Shown here: positions 34,685-43,188 of the stretch, piece by piece | Layout: each line of letters starts with the position of its first letter | Numbering within the stretch: the first letter of the stretch is position 1 | Source of the DNA: Devosia salina | GTDB taxonomy: Bacteria > Pseudomonadota > Alphaproteobacteria > Rhizobiales > Devosiaceae | Direction: 5' to 3' | DNA: 64,000 nucleotides | Assembly (NCBI RefSeq): GCF_019504385.1 | Contig: NZ_CP080590.1 | Span: 2,894,001-2,958,000 of the forward strand | Position numbers and translations under genes: made by a program | Notes under the pieces: generated by a model | Databases searched by the model: none | What the model was told of the DNA's origin: nothing | What the model saw: the letters and a program-made list of their open reading frames with translations, nothing else

Positions 34685-34727
34685 CAGCCTGCGCTATCCT
34701 GCCCGCGATCCAGCACGGGAGGCCCAA

Positions 34728-35090
34728 ATGCCACGTTTTCTCGCCTTGTACATGGGGTCCGGCGATTCCGAGGTCCAGCAGGCCTGGGAGCGTCTTTCCG
34801 ATATGGAAAAAGCCGAGCGTTCCCAACGCGCCATGAAGGAATGGGGCGATTGGGTTGAGCGCCACAGCCATGTGATCGTGGACATGGGGGCGCCTCTGGG
34901 CAAGACGCTGCTGGCGTCCCCCGAGGGCGTCTCGCCCACCCGCAATGCCATCACCGCCTATGTCATCGTCGAGGCTGCCACCCATGACGAGGCGGCGCAG
35001 ATGTTCCGGAACCACCCGCATTTCACCATCTTTCCCGGCACCGGGGTCGAGATCCTGCAATGCCTGCCCATGCCAACGATACCGGAATAG
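34728..35090 (+). CDS. YCII-related protein
   Basis: 120 residues: MPRFLALYMGSGDSEVQQAWERL, DMGAPLGKT, and a C-terminal ATHDEAAQMFRNHPHFTIFPGTGVEILQCLPMP, the pattern of YCII/DGPF-like proteins in Rhizobiales. Start ATG 34728 follows GGGAGG. A CTATCC -10-like box lies about 30 bp upstream, immediately after the repeat cluster. Function unknown. Confidence 0.85.
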   Translation: MPRFLALYMGSGDSEVQQAWERLSDMEKAERSQRAMKEWGDWVERHSHVIVDMGAPLGKTLLASPEGVSPTRNAITAYVIVEAATHDEAAQMFRNHPHFTIFPGTGVEILQCLPMPTIPE

Positions 35091-35110
35091 GGCAAAGGAT
35101 CAGCTTTGCC

Positions 35111-35138
35111 TTGCCGGGCGCCCGGCTTTCCTCTATAG
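35111..35138 (+). promoter_or_regulatory. Promoter of rplY
   Basis: -35 TTGCCG (35111-35116), 16-bp spacer containing the palindrome GCCGGGCGCCCGGC in part, -10 CTATAG (35133-35138). Transcription would start near 35146, giving an 80-nt 5' leader. Confidence 0.5.
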
Positions 35139-35180
35139 CCCAGCGCCATGAAGCGCTCGTCACCCCTGGAGGACGGGCGC

Positions 35181-35205
35181 GTATGTCGTTGTGATAACGC
35201 CATAC
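35181..35205 (+). promoter_or_regulatory. Hairpin in the rplY 5' leader
   Basis: GTATG-t-CGTT, loop GTGAT, AACG-c-CATAC: nine base pairs with a single T.C internal mismatch, ending 22 nt before the rplY start. The position fits autogenous control by L25 or translational control; inference only. Confidence 0.45.
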
Positions 35206-35227
35206 ACCAACCAAATGGAAAAATTCC

Positions 35228-35848
35228 ATGGCTGAGACCAAAGTGCTCAAGGCACAGGCGCGTGACGGAGTGGGCAAGGGGGCCGCTCGCGAAGTGCGTC
35301 GTCAGGGACGTGTTCCCGCTGTTATCTATGGTGACAAGAAGCCCCCCGTCACCGTTTCCGTGGCCTATAAGGACGCGCTGAAGTTCATCTATGCCGGTGG
35401 CTTCAAGTCGCACATCCTCGACCTCGACGTCGATGGCACCGTCCACAAGGTGATCCCGCGCGATTACCAGCTCGACGTCGTCATGGATCAGCCGATCCAC
35501 ATCGACTTCCTGCGCGTGTCGGGCAACGCCACGCTGCATGTCGATGTGCATGTGGAATTCATCAACGAAGAGAAGAGCCCCGGCCTCAAGCGCGGCGGCA
35601 CCCTCAACGTTGTGCGCCACACCGTGGAACTGATCGTCCCGGCCAACGCGATTCCCGAGGCCGTCACCGTCGACCTGACCGGTTCGGAAATCGGCGACTC
35701 GCTGCACATCTCGGCCGTGACCCTGCCCAAGGGCGTCAAGCCCGCGATTACCGATCGCGACTTCACCATCGCCACCCTCGTGGCGCCGTCGGGCCTGAAG
35801 TCCGCCGACGCTGCCGGCGAGACCGAAGAAGCTGCCAGCGAGGAATAA
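35228..35848 (+). CDS. rplY: 50S ribosomal protein L25 / general stress protein Ctc
   Basis: 206 residues: N-terminal 5S-rRNA-binding L25 domain (about 1-92: LKAQARDGVGKGAAREVRRQGRVPAVIYG in segments) and the C-terminal TL5/CTC beta domain (about 95-190), followed by an acidic Glu/Ala tail. This long Ctc form is standard in alphaproteobacteria. A leader hairpin precedes it and a strong terminator follows, separating it from pth. Confidence 0.97.
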   Translation: MAETKVLKAQARDGVGKGAAREVRRQGRVPAVIYGDKKPPVTVSVAYKDALKFIYAGGFKSHILDLDVDGTVHKVIPRDYQLDVVMDQPIHIDFLRVSGNATLHVDVHVEFINEEKSPGLKRGGTLNVVRHTVELIVPANAIPEAVTVDLTGSEIGDSLHISAVTLPKGVKPAITDRDFTIATLVAPSGLKSADAAGETEEAASEE

Positions 35849-35872
35849 TCCTCGCTTCAGCGACAGAACGTG

Positions 35873-35895
35873 TGAGGCGGCCAATGGCCGCCTCA
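35873..35895 (+). terminator. Terminator between rplY and pth
   Basis: TGAGGCGGCC (35873-35882), loop AAT, GGCCGCCTCA (35886-35895): ten perfect pairs, followed by TTCATTTG. It ends 22 bp before the pth start. Confidence 0.75.
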
Positions 35896-35917
35896 TTCAT
35901 TTGCTGAGGTCCGAACC

Positions 35918-36634
35918 ATGAAACTGCTTGTTGGTCTGGGCAATCCCGGCGCCCAATATGAAGGCAATCGCCACAATATCGGCTTCATGGCCGTGGACGC
36001 CATCGCCGCGGCCCATGGCATTTCCACCTGGAAGTCCAAGCATGCCGGGCTTCTGGCCGAAGGTTCGGTGGGCGGCGAACGGGTGCTGCTGCTGAAGCCG
36101 CAGACCTTCATGAACAAGTCCGGCGACAGCGTCCAGCAGGTGGCCCGCTTCTACAAGCTCGCCAACGCCGACATCATCGTCTTCTACGATGAACTCGACC
36201 TGGCCCCCGGCAAGGTGCGCGTCAAGGTCGGTGGCGGCAATGGCGGCCACAACGGCTTGCGCTCAATCGACCCGCAGATCGGCCTCGACTACAAGCGCGT
36301 GCGCCTTGGCATCGGCCATCCGGGCAAGGAATTCGTCACCCATCACGTGCTGGGTGATTTCGCCAAGGCCGACAAGGCCTGGCTCGATCCGCTGCTTGGC
36401 GAGATTGCCCGCCAGGCGCCGCTCCTGCTCAAGGGCGACGACAGCGGCTTCATGAACAAGCTCGCCCTGGCCGTGAAGGGCGAGGAGCCGGCAAAGGCCG
36501 ACAAGACTGCGCCTGCCCCCAAGGGCCAAAGCCACATTCGCCAGGCCCGCCCCTCAAAGCCCCAGGCAGACATACCGAAAACCGGCCCCATGGCCGACAT
36601 GCTCGGCAAGCTGTTCGGGAAAAAAGGCGACTAG
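35918..36634 (+). CDS. pth: Peptidyl-tRNA hydrolase
   Basis: Releases peptides from peptidyl-tRNA that drops off the ribosome. 238 residues: LLVGLGNPGAQYEGNRHNIGF with the catalytic His, KPQTFMNKSG, and GGGNGGHNGLRSID. The C-terminal extension of about 45 residues (Lys/Pro-rich, ending GKLFGKKGD) is seen in alphaproteobacterial Pth. Relatives usually have ychF directly downstream; here ychF is 2 kb away on the other strand. Confidence 0.97.
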   Translation: MKLLVGLGNPGAQYEGNRHNIGFMAVDAIAAAHGISTWKSKHAGLLAEGSVGGERVLLLKPQTFMNKSGDSVQQVARFYKLANADIIVFYDELDLAPGKVRVKVGGGNGGHNGLRSIDPQIGLDYKRVRLGIGHPGKEFVTHHVLGDFAKADKAWLDPLLGEIARQAPLLLKGDDSGFMNKLALAVKGEEPAKADKTAPAPKGQSHIRQARPSKPQADIPKTGPMADMLGKLFGKKGD

Positions 36635-36732
36635 GCCTTACGCGGTCGCCCGCCGCTCCACGTCCTCGCTCGCGTGCCGGCGCGAGCGGCCAAAGGAGCC
36701 CAGTCAATGCGGTAGCAGAGCAGGCCCCATGT

Positions 36733-36760
36733 GCCGCCCCCGGGCCAAGCCCGAGGGCAG
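36733..36760. repeat. CCTCGGG REP-like unit
   Basis: GCCCCCGGGCCAAGCCCGAGGG region, related to the pair at 20835-20912. It lies between the convergent pth and GH4 genes; with no other terminator visible in 36635-36776 it may serve that role. Confidence 0.55.
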
Positions 36761-36776
36761 TTCGCTCGGCAGAACC

Positions 36777-38144
36777 TTAAGCCACTGCAGCCTTCTTCGC
36801 CCCACGGGCCCATTCCGGCAGCCAGGCGCCATGGGCGTCGATCAGGTCGTCCACCAGGCTCCAGATCTGGTCCAGGTCCAGTTCGGCGGCAGTGTGCGGG
36901 TCCATCATGGCCGCGTGGTAGATGTGCTCGCGTTTTTCTTCCATCAGCGCCCGCACGGTCAATTCCTGCACGTTGATATTGGTGCGGATCAACGCCGTCA
37001 ACTGCGGCGGCAATTCACCGACATAGGTCGGCTGCAAGCCATTGTCGTCGACGAGGCATGGCACTTCCACAGCCGCCGCATCAGGCAGCGAGGTGATGAC
37101 GCCGTTATTGCGCAGATTGCCGTAGATCACCGAAGGCTCGCCGGTCCAGACCGAATTGACGATGGACGAGGCATATTCCTTGGACTGCTTGACCTCGATG
37201 CGGTCGGCTTTCTTGTAGTCGTCGGACGTCTGCTTCCACCTGGCGATCTGCTCGACGCAGCGCTTGGGATATTCATCGAGCGGAATACCGAACTTCTCGA
37301 TGATGTCCTCGCGCCCCTCCTTGATGAAATAGGGGGTGTATTCGGCGAAGTGTTCCGAGCTTTCGGTGACGAAATAGCCCAGGCGGGTCATCATCTCGTA
37401 GCGCACCTTGTTGGGGCAGCGTGGATTCCAGCCGGGTTTGGGCGCGCGGCCCTCGCGATAGGCGCGGTGCAGCTCAGGATAGAGGTCCTTGTAGGAGCCG
37501 TCCGGCTGGCGATGCTCGAAATTGAGGAAGAACGCCATGTGGTTGATACCGGCGGAGCGGTAACGGATCTCTTCGTAGGGAATGTCGAGATCATGCGCCA
37601 GCTCATGGGCCGTGCCCTGCACCGAGTGGCAGAGGCCCACCTGCTTGATCGTCGGGTATTTCTCCGAAATGGCCCAGGTGTTGATGGCCATCGGGTTGAC
37701 ATATTGCAGCATGACCGCGTTGGGCGCGACCTCGAGCATGTCCTCGCAGATGCTCCACAGATGCGGCACCGTGCGCAACCCGCGCATGATGCCGCCCACG
37801 CCCAGTGTGTCGGCAATGGTCTGGCGCAGATTGTATTTCTTGGGCACGTCGAAATCGACAACGGTCGAGGGCTCATAGCCGCCGATCTGGAAGCAGACGA
37901 CCACGAAGTTTGTCCCGTCCAGCGCTTCGCGCTGGTTCGAATAGGTCTTGACGGTGGCCGGCACGCCCAGCGTGTTTACCAGCTTGCCGGCAATGATCGC
38001 GCTTTCTTCGAGCCGCGTCGGGTTGATGTCCATAAGCCGGATTTCGGCGCCCGCCAGGGCCGGACGGTGCAGGATGTCGCCAACGATGTTCTTCATGAAC
38101 ACAGACGAGCCGGCACCAATGAAGGTGATTTTTGGATTTGCCAT
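36777..38144 (-). CDS. Family 4 glycosidase, probable alpha-galactosidase (MelA-like)
   Basis: 455 residues of glycoside hydrolase family 4, which cleave by an NAD+- and Mn2+-dependent redox-elimination mechanism. Rossmann start KITFIGAGSSVFMKNIVGD, then VVVCFQIGGYEPS, QYVNPMAINTWA, and the metal-site CHSVQG, the variant typical of alpha-galactosidases and alpha-galacturonidases; GINHMAFFLNF follows. Start ATG 38144 (MANPKITF) has GGAG upstream. The substrate is inferred from CHSVQ. No transporter or regulator is adjacent, unusual for a sugar-utilisation gene. Confidence 0.88.
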   Translation of the reverse strand: MANPKITFIGAGSSVFMKNIVGDILHRPALAGAEIRLMDINPTRLEESAIIAGKLVNTLGVPATVKTYSNQREALDGTNFVVVCFQIGGYEPSTVVDFDVPKKYNLRQTIADTLGVGGIMRGLRTVPHLWSICEDMLEVAPNAVMLQYVNPMAINTWAISEKYPTIKQVGLCHSVQGTAHELAHDLDIPYEEIRYRSAGINHMAFFLNFEHRQPDGSYKDLYPELHRAYREGRAPKPGWNPRCPNKVRYEMMTRLGYFVTESSEHFAEYTPYFIKEGREDIIEKFGIPLDEYPKRCVEQIARWKQTSDDYKKADRIEVKQSKEYASSIVNSVWTGEPSVIYGNLRNNGVITSLPDAAAVEVPCLVDDNGLQPTYVGELPPQLTALIRTNINVQELTVRALMEEKREHIYHAAMMDPHTAAELDLDQIWSLVDDLIDAHGAWLPEWARGAKKAAVA

Positions 38145-38362
38145 GGGGATGCTCCGAAAAGAAGAGCCGCGAACGGCCCGGCGGCTCCTCCAGCCGCATT
38201 GACCCCATGCTATCGTCCATTGCCGATGATGCAATCCGGGATGAAAGGTGACTCTTCCGGTTTTCTAAGGAATGCGATGGCTGATGCGGAACAGTCCTGA
38301 TCCCCACACTAGCGCAGGCTTAACCGCCCCGCGCCACCCTTTTGAGCGTGGTGGAGGCGAAC

Positions 38363-38746
38363 ATGCGCGACAGATACTACCGGATTTCATCGCCCGCCGA
38401 ACTGCCTCAAGGCAGCGTATTGGTCCATATCTGGCGCGAGGACGGAGACCCCCTGGCGAGCATGGAGGGGGACGAGGAGCTGGTTGTGGCTGCGCCGGAC
38501 CTGATCCTGTTTCGCGCCGCGCTGCTGCGCTATCGCCACAACCTGAATGCCACCTTCGTCCATCTGGAAAACCCTGAGCTCTGGCAAGCCGGCTGGGGCG
38601 ACCTTGTCGATTATCGCGGTGGCCGGAGCAGCAAAAGGCCGGCGCCCCATGAGGCGCCGGCCGGAAAGATCGAACCGGATCGGATGGACGCCTGGGACTA
38701 CACGTTGAACTTGAACAGCATCACGTCGCCGTCCTTGACCACATAA
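38363..38746 (+). CDS. Hypothetical protein overlapping the end of ychF
   Basis: 127 residues, not recognised. Start ATG 38363 follows GGAGG at good spacing. The first 90 residues look like real coding (acidic, mixed alpha/beta: YYRISSPAELPQGSVLVHIWRED). The last part runs through the ychF terminator hairpin and 49 bp into the ychF 3' end on the opposite strand, so the true conserved protein may end earlier in evolution and the tail be read-through sequence. Confidence 0.55.
   Translation: MRDRYYRISSPAELPQGSVLVHIWREDGDPLASMEGDEELVVAAPDLILFRAALLRYRHNLNATFVHLENPELWQAGWGDLVDYRGGRSSKRPAPHEAPAGKIEPDRMDAWDYTLNLNSITSPSLTT
38637..38662 (-). terminator. Terminator of ychF
   Basis: GGCCGGCGCC (38637-38646) pairs over ten bases with GGCGCCGGCC (38653-38662). 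On the minus strand it is followed by TTTTGCTG. It lies inside the coding frame of the convergent hypothetical gene. Confidence 0.8.
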
Positions 38747-39795
38747 TCCTTGCCTTCGTCGCGCGCCTTGCCCGCCTCCTTGGCGGCCACTTCCCCGCCC
38801 AGGGTGACGAAGTCCTCGTAGCCGATGGTCTGCGCACGGATAAAGCCACGCTCGAAATCGGTATGGATGACACCTGCCGCCTGCGGAGCCTTGTCGCCGC
38901 GATGGATGGTCCAGGCGCGCGTTTCCTTGGGGCCGACCGTGAAATAGGTCTGCAGGTTAAGCAGGTCATAGGCGGCGCGGATCAGGCGATTGAGGCCGGG
39001 TTGCTCCAGTCCGAGCGAGTCCAGATATTCAGCCTGCTCGTCATCAGGCAATTGCGCTAGCTGGCTCTCGATCTCGGCCGAGATGATGACGACGCCGGCA
39101 TGGTTGGCCGCTGCATAGTCTTCCACCTGCTTGGAATAGGCATTGCCGGTGGCGGCCGAAGCCTCGTCGACATTGCACACATAGAGCACCGGCTTGCTGG
39201 TCAGAAGCTGCAGCTCGGTGAACGCTTTTTCTTCCTCGGCCTCGCGCTTGACGAAGCGGGCCGACCTGCCCTCGCGCAAGACGGCAAGGGCCCGGTCGAC
39301 CAGCTCCAGCACCTGCTTGGCGTCCTTGTCATTGCCCTTGGCCTTCTTCTCAAGGTTCGGGCGGCGCTTCTCGAGGCTTTCAAGGTCAGCCAGCATCAAT
39401 TCGGTCTCCACCACCTCGGCATCGGCCAGCGGATCGACCTTGTTGGACACATGGATGACATTGCTGTCCTCGAAGCACCGCAGCACATAGGCAATGGCAT
39501 CGGTCTCGCGGATATTGGCCAGGAACTGGTTCCCCAGCCCCTCGCCCTGCGATGCACCCTTCACCAGCCCGGCAATGTCCACAAAGCTCATGCGCGCCGG
39601 CAGGATCGCCTGCGACTTGCCAATGGCGGCCAGCTTTTCCAGCCGCGGATCGGGCACCGACACTTCGCCCACATTGGGTTCGATCGTGCAGAACGGAAAA
39701 TTGGCCGCCTGCGCGGCAGCGGTGCGGGTCAATGCATTGAAAAGCGTCGACTTGCCGACATTTGGCAGGCCGACAATGCCCATCTTGAAGCCCAT
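38698..39795 (-). CDS. ychF: Redox-regulated ATPase YchF (Obg/OLA1 family)
   Basis: 365 residues: G1 GIVGLPNVGKSTLFNAL, FCTIEPNVG, DIAGLVKGASQGEGLGNQFL, coiled-coil insert, NVDE (the altered G4 that favours ATP) and a C-terminal TGS domain (AWTIHRGDKAPQAAGVIH). Binds ribosomes and affects oxidative-stress responses. Start ATG 39795 (MGFKMGIVG) follows GGAGA; the frame is open upstream without similarity. Confidence 0.97.
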   Translation of the reverse strand: MGFKMGIVGLPNVGKSTLFNALTRTAAAQAANFPFCTIEPNVGEVSVPDPRLEKLAAIGKSQAILPARMSFVDIAGLVKGASQGEGLGNQFLANIRETDAIAYVLRCFEDSNVIHVSNKVDPLADAEVVETELMLADLESLEKRRPNLEKKAKGNDKDAKQVLELVDRALAVLREGRSARFVKREAEEEKAFTELQLLTSKPVLYVCNVDEASAATGNAYSKQVEDYAAANHAGVVIISAEIESQLAQLPDDEQAEYLDSLGLEQPGLNRLIRAAYDLLNLQTYFTVGPKETRAWTIHRGDKAPQAAGVIHTDFERGFIRAQTIGYEDFVTLGGEVAAKEAGKARDEGKDYVVKDGDVMLFKFNV

Positions 39796-39964
39796 GGGTA
39801 TCTCCGGGAATTGGTTGCGCACCAATTGGGCGGGATCACCGCCGATGTCAATGCTTGGGGGGCCCGGTCCGTCCAAACCGGGTTTCTGCCCGGCCCGCAA
39901 CCATCTATCCCTTGCCCCTACGCGCCGGACATGGCAAAAGCGCGTTGACGTATAGGGCAAGCAA

Positions 39965-40444
39965 ATGACCAATCCTGTCACCCAAGATCGGCGTCATTTC
40001 GAAGACCTCGCCGTGGGCGAGGTCATCGACCTGGGGCACACCACCGTCTCCAGGGACATGATCGTCACCTTTGCGCGCGAGTTCGACCCCTTCCCATTTC
40101 ACCTCGATGAAGCGGCGGCCAAGGCGAGCCTGCTCGGTGGCCTGGCCTCCAGCGGCTGGCAGACAGGCGCCCTGAGCCTGCGCATGCTGGTAGATGGCTT
40201 CCTCTCCAGAATTGCCTCCTGTGGTGGGCTCGGCTTCAAGGACCTCAAGTGGAAAGCGCCCGTCATGGTCGGCGACACCATTGGCGGCACGGTGACCATT
40301 GCCGAGCTGCGGCGCTCTGGCAGTCACCCGCAATGGGGGATCGTCACCCTCGATTTCGACATCCGCAACCAGAAGCAAAAGCCGGTCATGACCATGCGCC
40401 TGGCCAATCTGGTGGAATGCCGCAACCCCGAGGTGCCGGCATGA
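39965..40444 (+). CDS. MaoC-like dehydratase (first of a pair)
   Basis: 159 residues, hot-dog fold. The hydratase-2 catalytic motif is visible as EFDPFPFHLDEAAAKASLLGGLASSGW (Asp-x4-His). Members hydrate enoyl-CoAs or related thioesters. It overlaps the next MaoC gene by four bases, so the two probably form a heterodimeric or tandem enzyme. Confidence 0.9.
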   Translation: MTNPVTQDRRHFEDLAVGEVIDLGHTTVSRDMIVTFAREFDPFPFHLDEAAAKASLLGGLASSGWQTGALSLRMLVDGFLSRIASCGGLGFKDLKWKAPVMVGDTIGGTVTIAELRRSGSHPQWGIVTLDFDIRNQKQKPVMTMRLANLVECRNPEVPA

Positions 40445-40998
40445 CCCGCTGGTTCGAGGACATCAATATCGACGAGGCCTTCCCCCTGGGCGACCACAGC
40501 TTCACGGCCGACGAAATCATTCGCTTCGGCACGCTGTACGACCCTCAATACTTCCACACCGATCCCGAACTGGCCCGCCACAGTCATTTCGGCGGCTTGA
40601 TCGCCTCGGGCTGGCACACCGTCAGCGTGGGGCACCGAAAGATGGTCGATGCCCTGTTCGCCGAAGAGGAACGCCTGCGCGGCCTGGGCCAGGAGCCAGG
40701 CGTTTCCGGCCCCTCCCCCGGCGTCAATTCGATGGAATTCAAGGCACCGGTCCGCCCCGGCGACACCGTCACCTACACCCTGACCGTCACGGACAAGCGC
40801 CCGTCGAACTCCATCCCCGGCTGGGGCCTGCTGTTCAATCAGATCACAGCCAGGAACCAGCATGGCGATCTGGTCTATGAGGCGCACCTCGTCGGCTTCT
40901 CCAAGCTGCGAGACTATGTGATGCCGCTCAGGCTGAGGGTGTTGCTGGCGCTCACCAGGCTGCCCCTTCTCGGAAAGCTGATCGGGCGCGGCTCTTGA
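40441..40998 (+). CDS. MaoC-like dehydratase (second of a pair)
   Basis: 185 residues with the same motif, TLYDPQYFHTDPELARHSHFGGLIASGW. Longer than its partner by a C-terminal extension with a basic hydrophobic helix (LRVLLALTRLPLLGKLIGRG). ATGA overlap with the first gene. The two sequences are clearly related, consistent with an old duplication. Confidence 0.9.
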   Translation: MTRWFEDINIDEAFPLGDHSFTADEIIRFGTLYDPQYFHTDPELARHSHFGGLIASGWHTVSVGHRKMVDALFAEEERLRGLGQEPGVSGPSPGVNSMEFKAPVRPGDTVTYTLTVTDKRPSNSIPGWGLLFNQITARNQHGDLVYEAHLVGFSKLRDYVMPLRLRVLLALTRLPLLGKLIGRGS

Positions 40999-41005
40999 TC
41001 GTGTC

Positions 41006-41374
41006 ATGACGGATCGGCATGCTCTGGCAATGCGCCGATTCGCCCTCTGCCTCGCCCTCACCGCCTTTACAGCCGCGCCGGCCTTTGCCCAGGCCTTTCA
41101 GGGCAATTGGAGCTGCCGCGACGCCACCACCAACCGGGTGGGCATCCTGACCATCTATGGCCAGGTCTATGGCTGGGCCTCGCGCACGCCGAACGATCCC
41201 AATTCGGGCACTGGCACCATCACGCCCTATCAGGACGGCGTCGGCTTCAACGACGGCAATCTGCGGGCCAAGGGCGGGATCCAGGCCGGTCGCCTGATCG
41301 ACGATGTCAATTATGGCACGGCCCTGCAGCTCGAAACCGCCGACACCATCGTCATGCTCTGCAATCCGCGCTGA
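41006..41374 (+). CDS. Small secreted protein of unknown function
   Basis: 122 residues with a signal peptide (RRFALCLALTAFTAAPAFA, cleavage near AFA-QAF) and a compact mature domain with two Cys (NWSCRD; IVMLCNPR) likely to form a disulfide. It starts 7 bp after the MaoC stop. ATG 41006 is annotated; ATG 41030 is equally possible and gives a shorter, more typical signal peptide. Confidence 0.65.
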   Translation: MTDRHALAMRRFALCLALTAFTAAPAFAQAFQGNWSCRDATTNRVGILTIYGQVYGWASRTPNDPNSGTGTITPYQDGVGFNDGNLRAKGGIQAGRLIDDVNYGTALQLETADTIVMLCNPR

Positions 41375-41547
41375 TTTCAGCGCCAACCCGGTTCGGCGGA
41401 CCGCCGACGCCCCTCTTTCGGGCGGGGGCTTGAACTTTCCGGCCGTTTCCCGCATTTTGAAAGGGCAGTGCCGGGCCCCTCTGGTCGCGACCCCTTGTTG
41501 CGGCGATGTCGGAACTGCTCCACAACTCACATGGAGAAGGTCCGGCG

Positions 41548-42567
41548 ATGGAATCGCTTCTTGCCGCCCTTTCGGGCGATTTTCTCGGTACTCCCGCATA
41601 TTTCTGGGTCGCGTTCATCGCGATCGTCATTGGTCTGCTTGTCTTCGATCTCGGCATCCTGCACCGCGATGAGCACGAGATCGAAGCCAAGGAGAGCCTG
41701 CTGCTCTATGGCTTCTACGTTCTGATAGCCCTGGCCTTTGGCGCCTGGGTCTGGTTCAGCCGCGGCGCACAATCCGGTCTCGAATTCTATACCGGCTATC
41801 TGATCGAACAGTCCCTGGCCATGGACAACATGTTCGTCATAGCCACGATCTTCGGCTTCCTCGGCATCCCCCGGCTCTACCAGCATCGCGTGCTGTTCTG
41901 GGGCATTCTGGGGGTCATCCTGTTCCGCGCCATCCTGATCGGTGTCGGCGCGGCGCTGGTTCACCAGTTCAGCTGGATCCTGTTCATTTTCGGCGCCTTC
42001 CTGGTCTTCACCGGCATCCGCATGTTCTCCCACTCGGACGAGGAGCCGGACATCGAGGCCAATCCGGTGCTGAAGTTCCTGCGCAAGCGCTTCCGCATCA
42101 CCAATGAGCTGCGCGGCCGCCATTTCGCCGTCAAGGAACCCGATCTCAAGACCGGGAAGCTCGTCACCTGGCTGACGCCGCTGGCCGTGGCCCTCATCAT
42201 GGTCGAATTCGTCGATCTGGTGTTTGCCGTGGACTCGGTGCCGGCGGTGTTCGCGGTGACCCAGGACACCTTCATCGTCTACACCTCGAACATCTTCGCC
42301 ATTCTAGGCCTGCGCGCCCTTTACTTCGCACTTGCCGCGGCGATGAACCGTTTCCGCTACCTGCAGATCTCGCTCGCCATCATCCTGGTGCTGATCGGCA
42401 TCAAGATCTTCCTCGTGCCGCTGGGCATCAAGATCGACACCTTGCTCTCGCTCGGCGTCACCATCGCCATCCTGGCCGGCGGCGTCCTCTACTCCTTGTG
42501 GAAGACCCGCAACGAGCCCGATATCAGCGCCGAGGACGAACCCGAAACCGGGCAGTTGAAGCCGTAA
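41548..42567 (+). CDS. TerC-family membrane protein
   Basis: 339 residues, about nine membrane helices, with the TerC acidic metal-site motifs SLAMDNMFVIATIF and FVDLVFAVDSVPAVFAVTQD. Family members (Alx, MeeY/MeeF) export Mn2+, some serving metalation of secreted proteins, and TerC itself is tied to tellurite resistance. Start ATG 41548 after GGAGAAGG. I see no yybP-ykoY riboswitch in the 173-bp upstream gap. Confidence 0.9.
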   Translation: MESLLAALSGDFLGTPAYFWVAFIAIVIGLLVFDLGILHRDEHEIEAKESLLLYGFYVLIALAFGAWVWFSRGAQSGLEFYTGYLIEQSLAMDNMFVIATIFGFLGIPRLYQHRVLFWGILGVILFRAILIGVGAALVHQFSWILFIFGAFLVFTGIRMFSHSDEEPDIEANPVLKFLRKRFRITNELRGRHFAVKEPDLKTGKLVTWLTPLAVALIMVEFVDLVFAVDSVPAVFAVTQDTFIVYTSNIFAILGLRALYFALAAAMNRFRYLQISLAIILVLIGIKIFLVPLGIKIDTLLSLGVTIAILAGGVLYSLWKTRNEPDISAEDEPETGQLKP

Positions 42568-42597
42568 CGGGCCAAGGCCCCGTTCATCGGAACCTGG

Positions 42598-42620
42598 AGG
42601 CCGGCGGTTGACGCCGGCCT
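42598..42620 (+). terminator. Terminator of terC
   Basis: AGGCCGGCG, loop GTTGA, CGCCGGCCT followed by TTCTCTTT. Nine perfect pairs. Confidence 0.85.
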
Positions 42621-42921
42621 TTCTCTTTGCCTATCCTCCAGCATTCCTAAGGAGGTTTCGCGCCGAAATGATCTGAGAACTCGTCCCGGACACAGGCCCC
42701 ACACCCGTTCCACGCCCTGCGTGTGACCGGCGCGTGCTCGAGGTAAGGTTCGACGAGATCGGCAGACATGGTGCCAACCCGGCCTGATGGCCAGCCGCGC
42801 TCTGCGCTCCCTCGCTTCCCCTGCGTCCATTCATGAACCGCCTCATCGCGCGGCTCTGGCCGCGTGTCGTTCACTTAAGCCAGCCCGCGTGAGGACATCA
42901 CCGGGCGGGGAAGGACATCTC
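42621..42921. other. Intergenic region with an isolated Shine-Dalgarno
   Basis: No gene is supported. TAAGGAGGT (42649-42657) is followed eleven bases later by ATG ATC TGA, a two-codon start-stop. The rest contains no clear hairpin or long frame. It ends in the AAGGA ribosome-binding site of the 57-residue gene. Confidence 0.35.
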
Positions 42922-43095
42922 ATGCCCAAAAACCAGTTCCAGCGCCCCTTGCGGGTCACGCCATCCCATCAAGTGCCGCGCCACGGCAAGCCGCAGCCGC
43001 CGGCTGCACGGCCCCAGCCACAAACGCCTGCCAAGCCCCCGGAAGCCTCCCTGCCACCGCTGGCAGTGCTTCTGGACAAGGCATCCGACAAGTAG
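42922..43095 (+). CDS. Small Pro-rich basic protein
   Basis: 57 residues, not recognised: basic N-terminus (PKNQFQRPLRVTPSHQVPRHG), a Pro/Gln-rich middle and a short helix LAVLLDKASDK. Supported by an AAGGA ribosome-binding site, a Cys-free composition unlike a shadow frame, and a terminator hairpin seven bases after its stop. Confidence 0.5.
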   Translation: MPKNQFQRPLRVTPSHQVPRHGKPQPPAARPQPQTPAKPPEASLPPLAVLLDKASDK

Positions 43096-43101
43096 CATCC
43101 G

Positions 43102-43125
43102 GGAGGCCGGCTCCACGGCCGGCCT
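43102..43125 (+). terminator. Hairpin after the small Pro-rich gene
   Basis: GAGGCCGGC (43102-43110) pairs with GCCGGCCTC (43117-43125) around a 6-nt loop. Followed by TTGCAC, so the T-run is weak. Confidence 0.6.
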
Positions 43126-43188
43126 CTTGCACGACTCTTGCCGCATTTGCCGGTTAACGAATTGTCAAACGACAAAGGAGACCGGCAA

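Noticed and set aside
41375..41547. Manganese (yybP-ykoY) riboswitch before terC
   Set aside because: These genes often carry one, but the conserved purine-rich loops were not found in the 173-bp gap.
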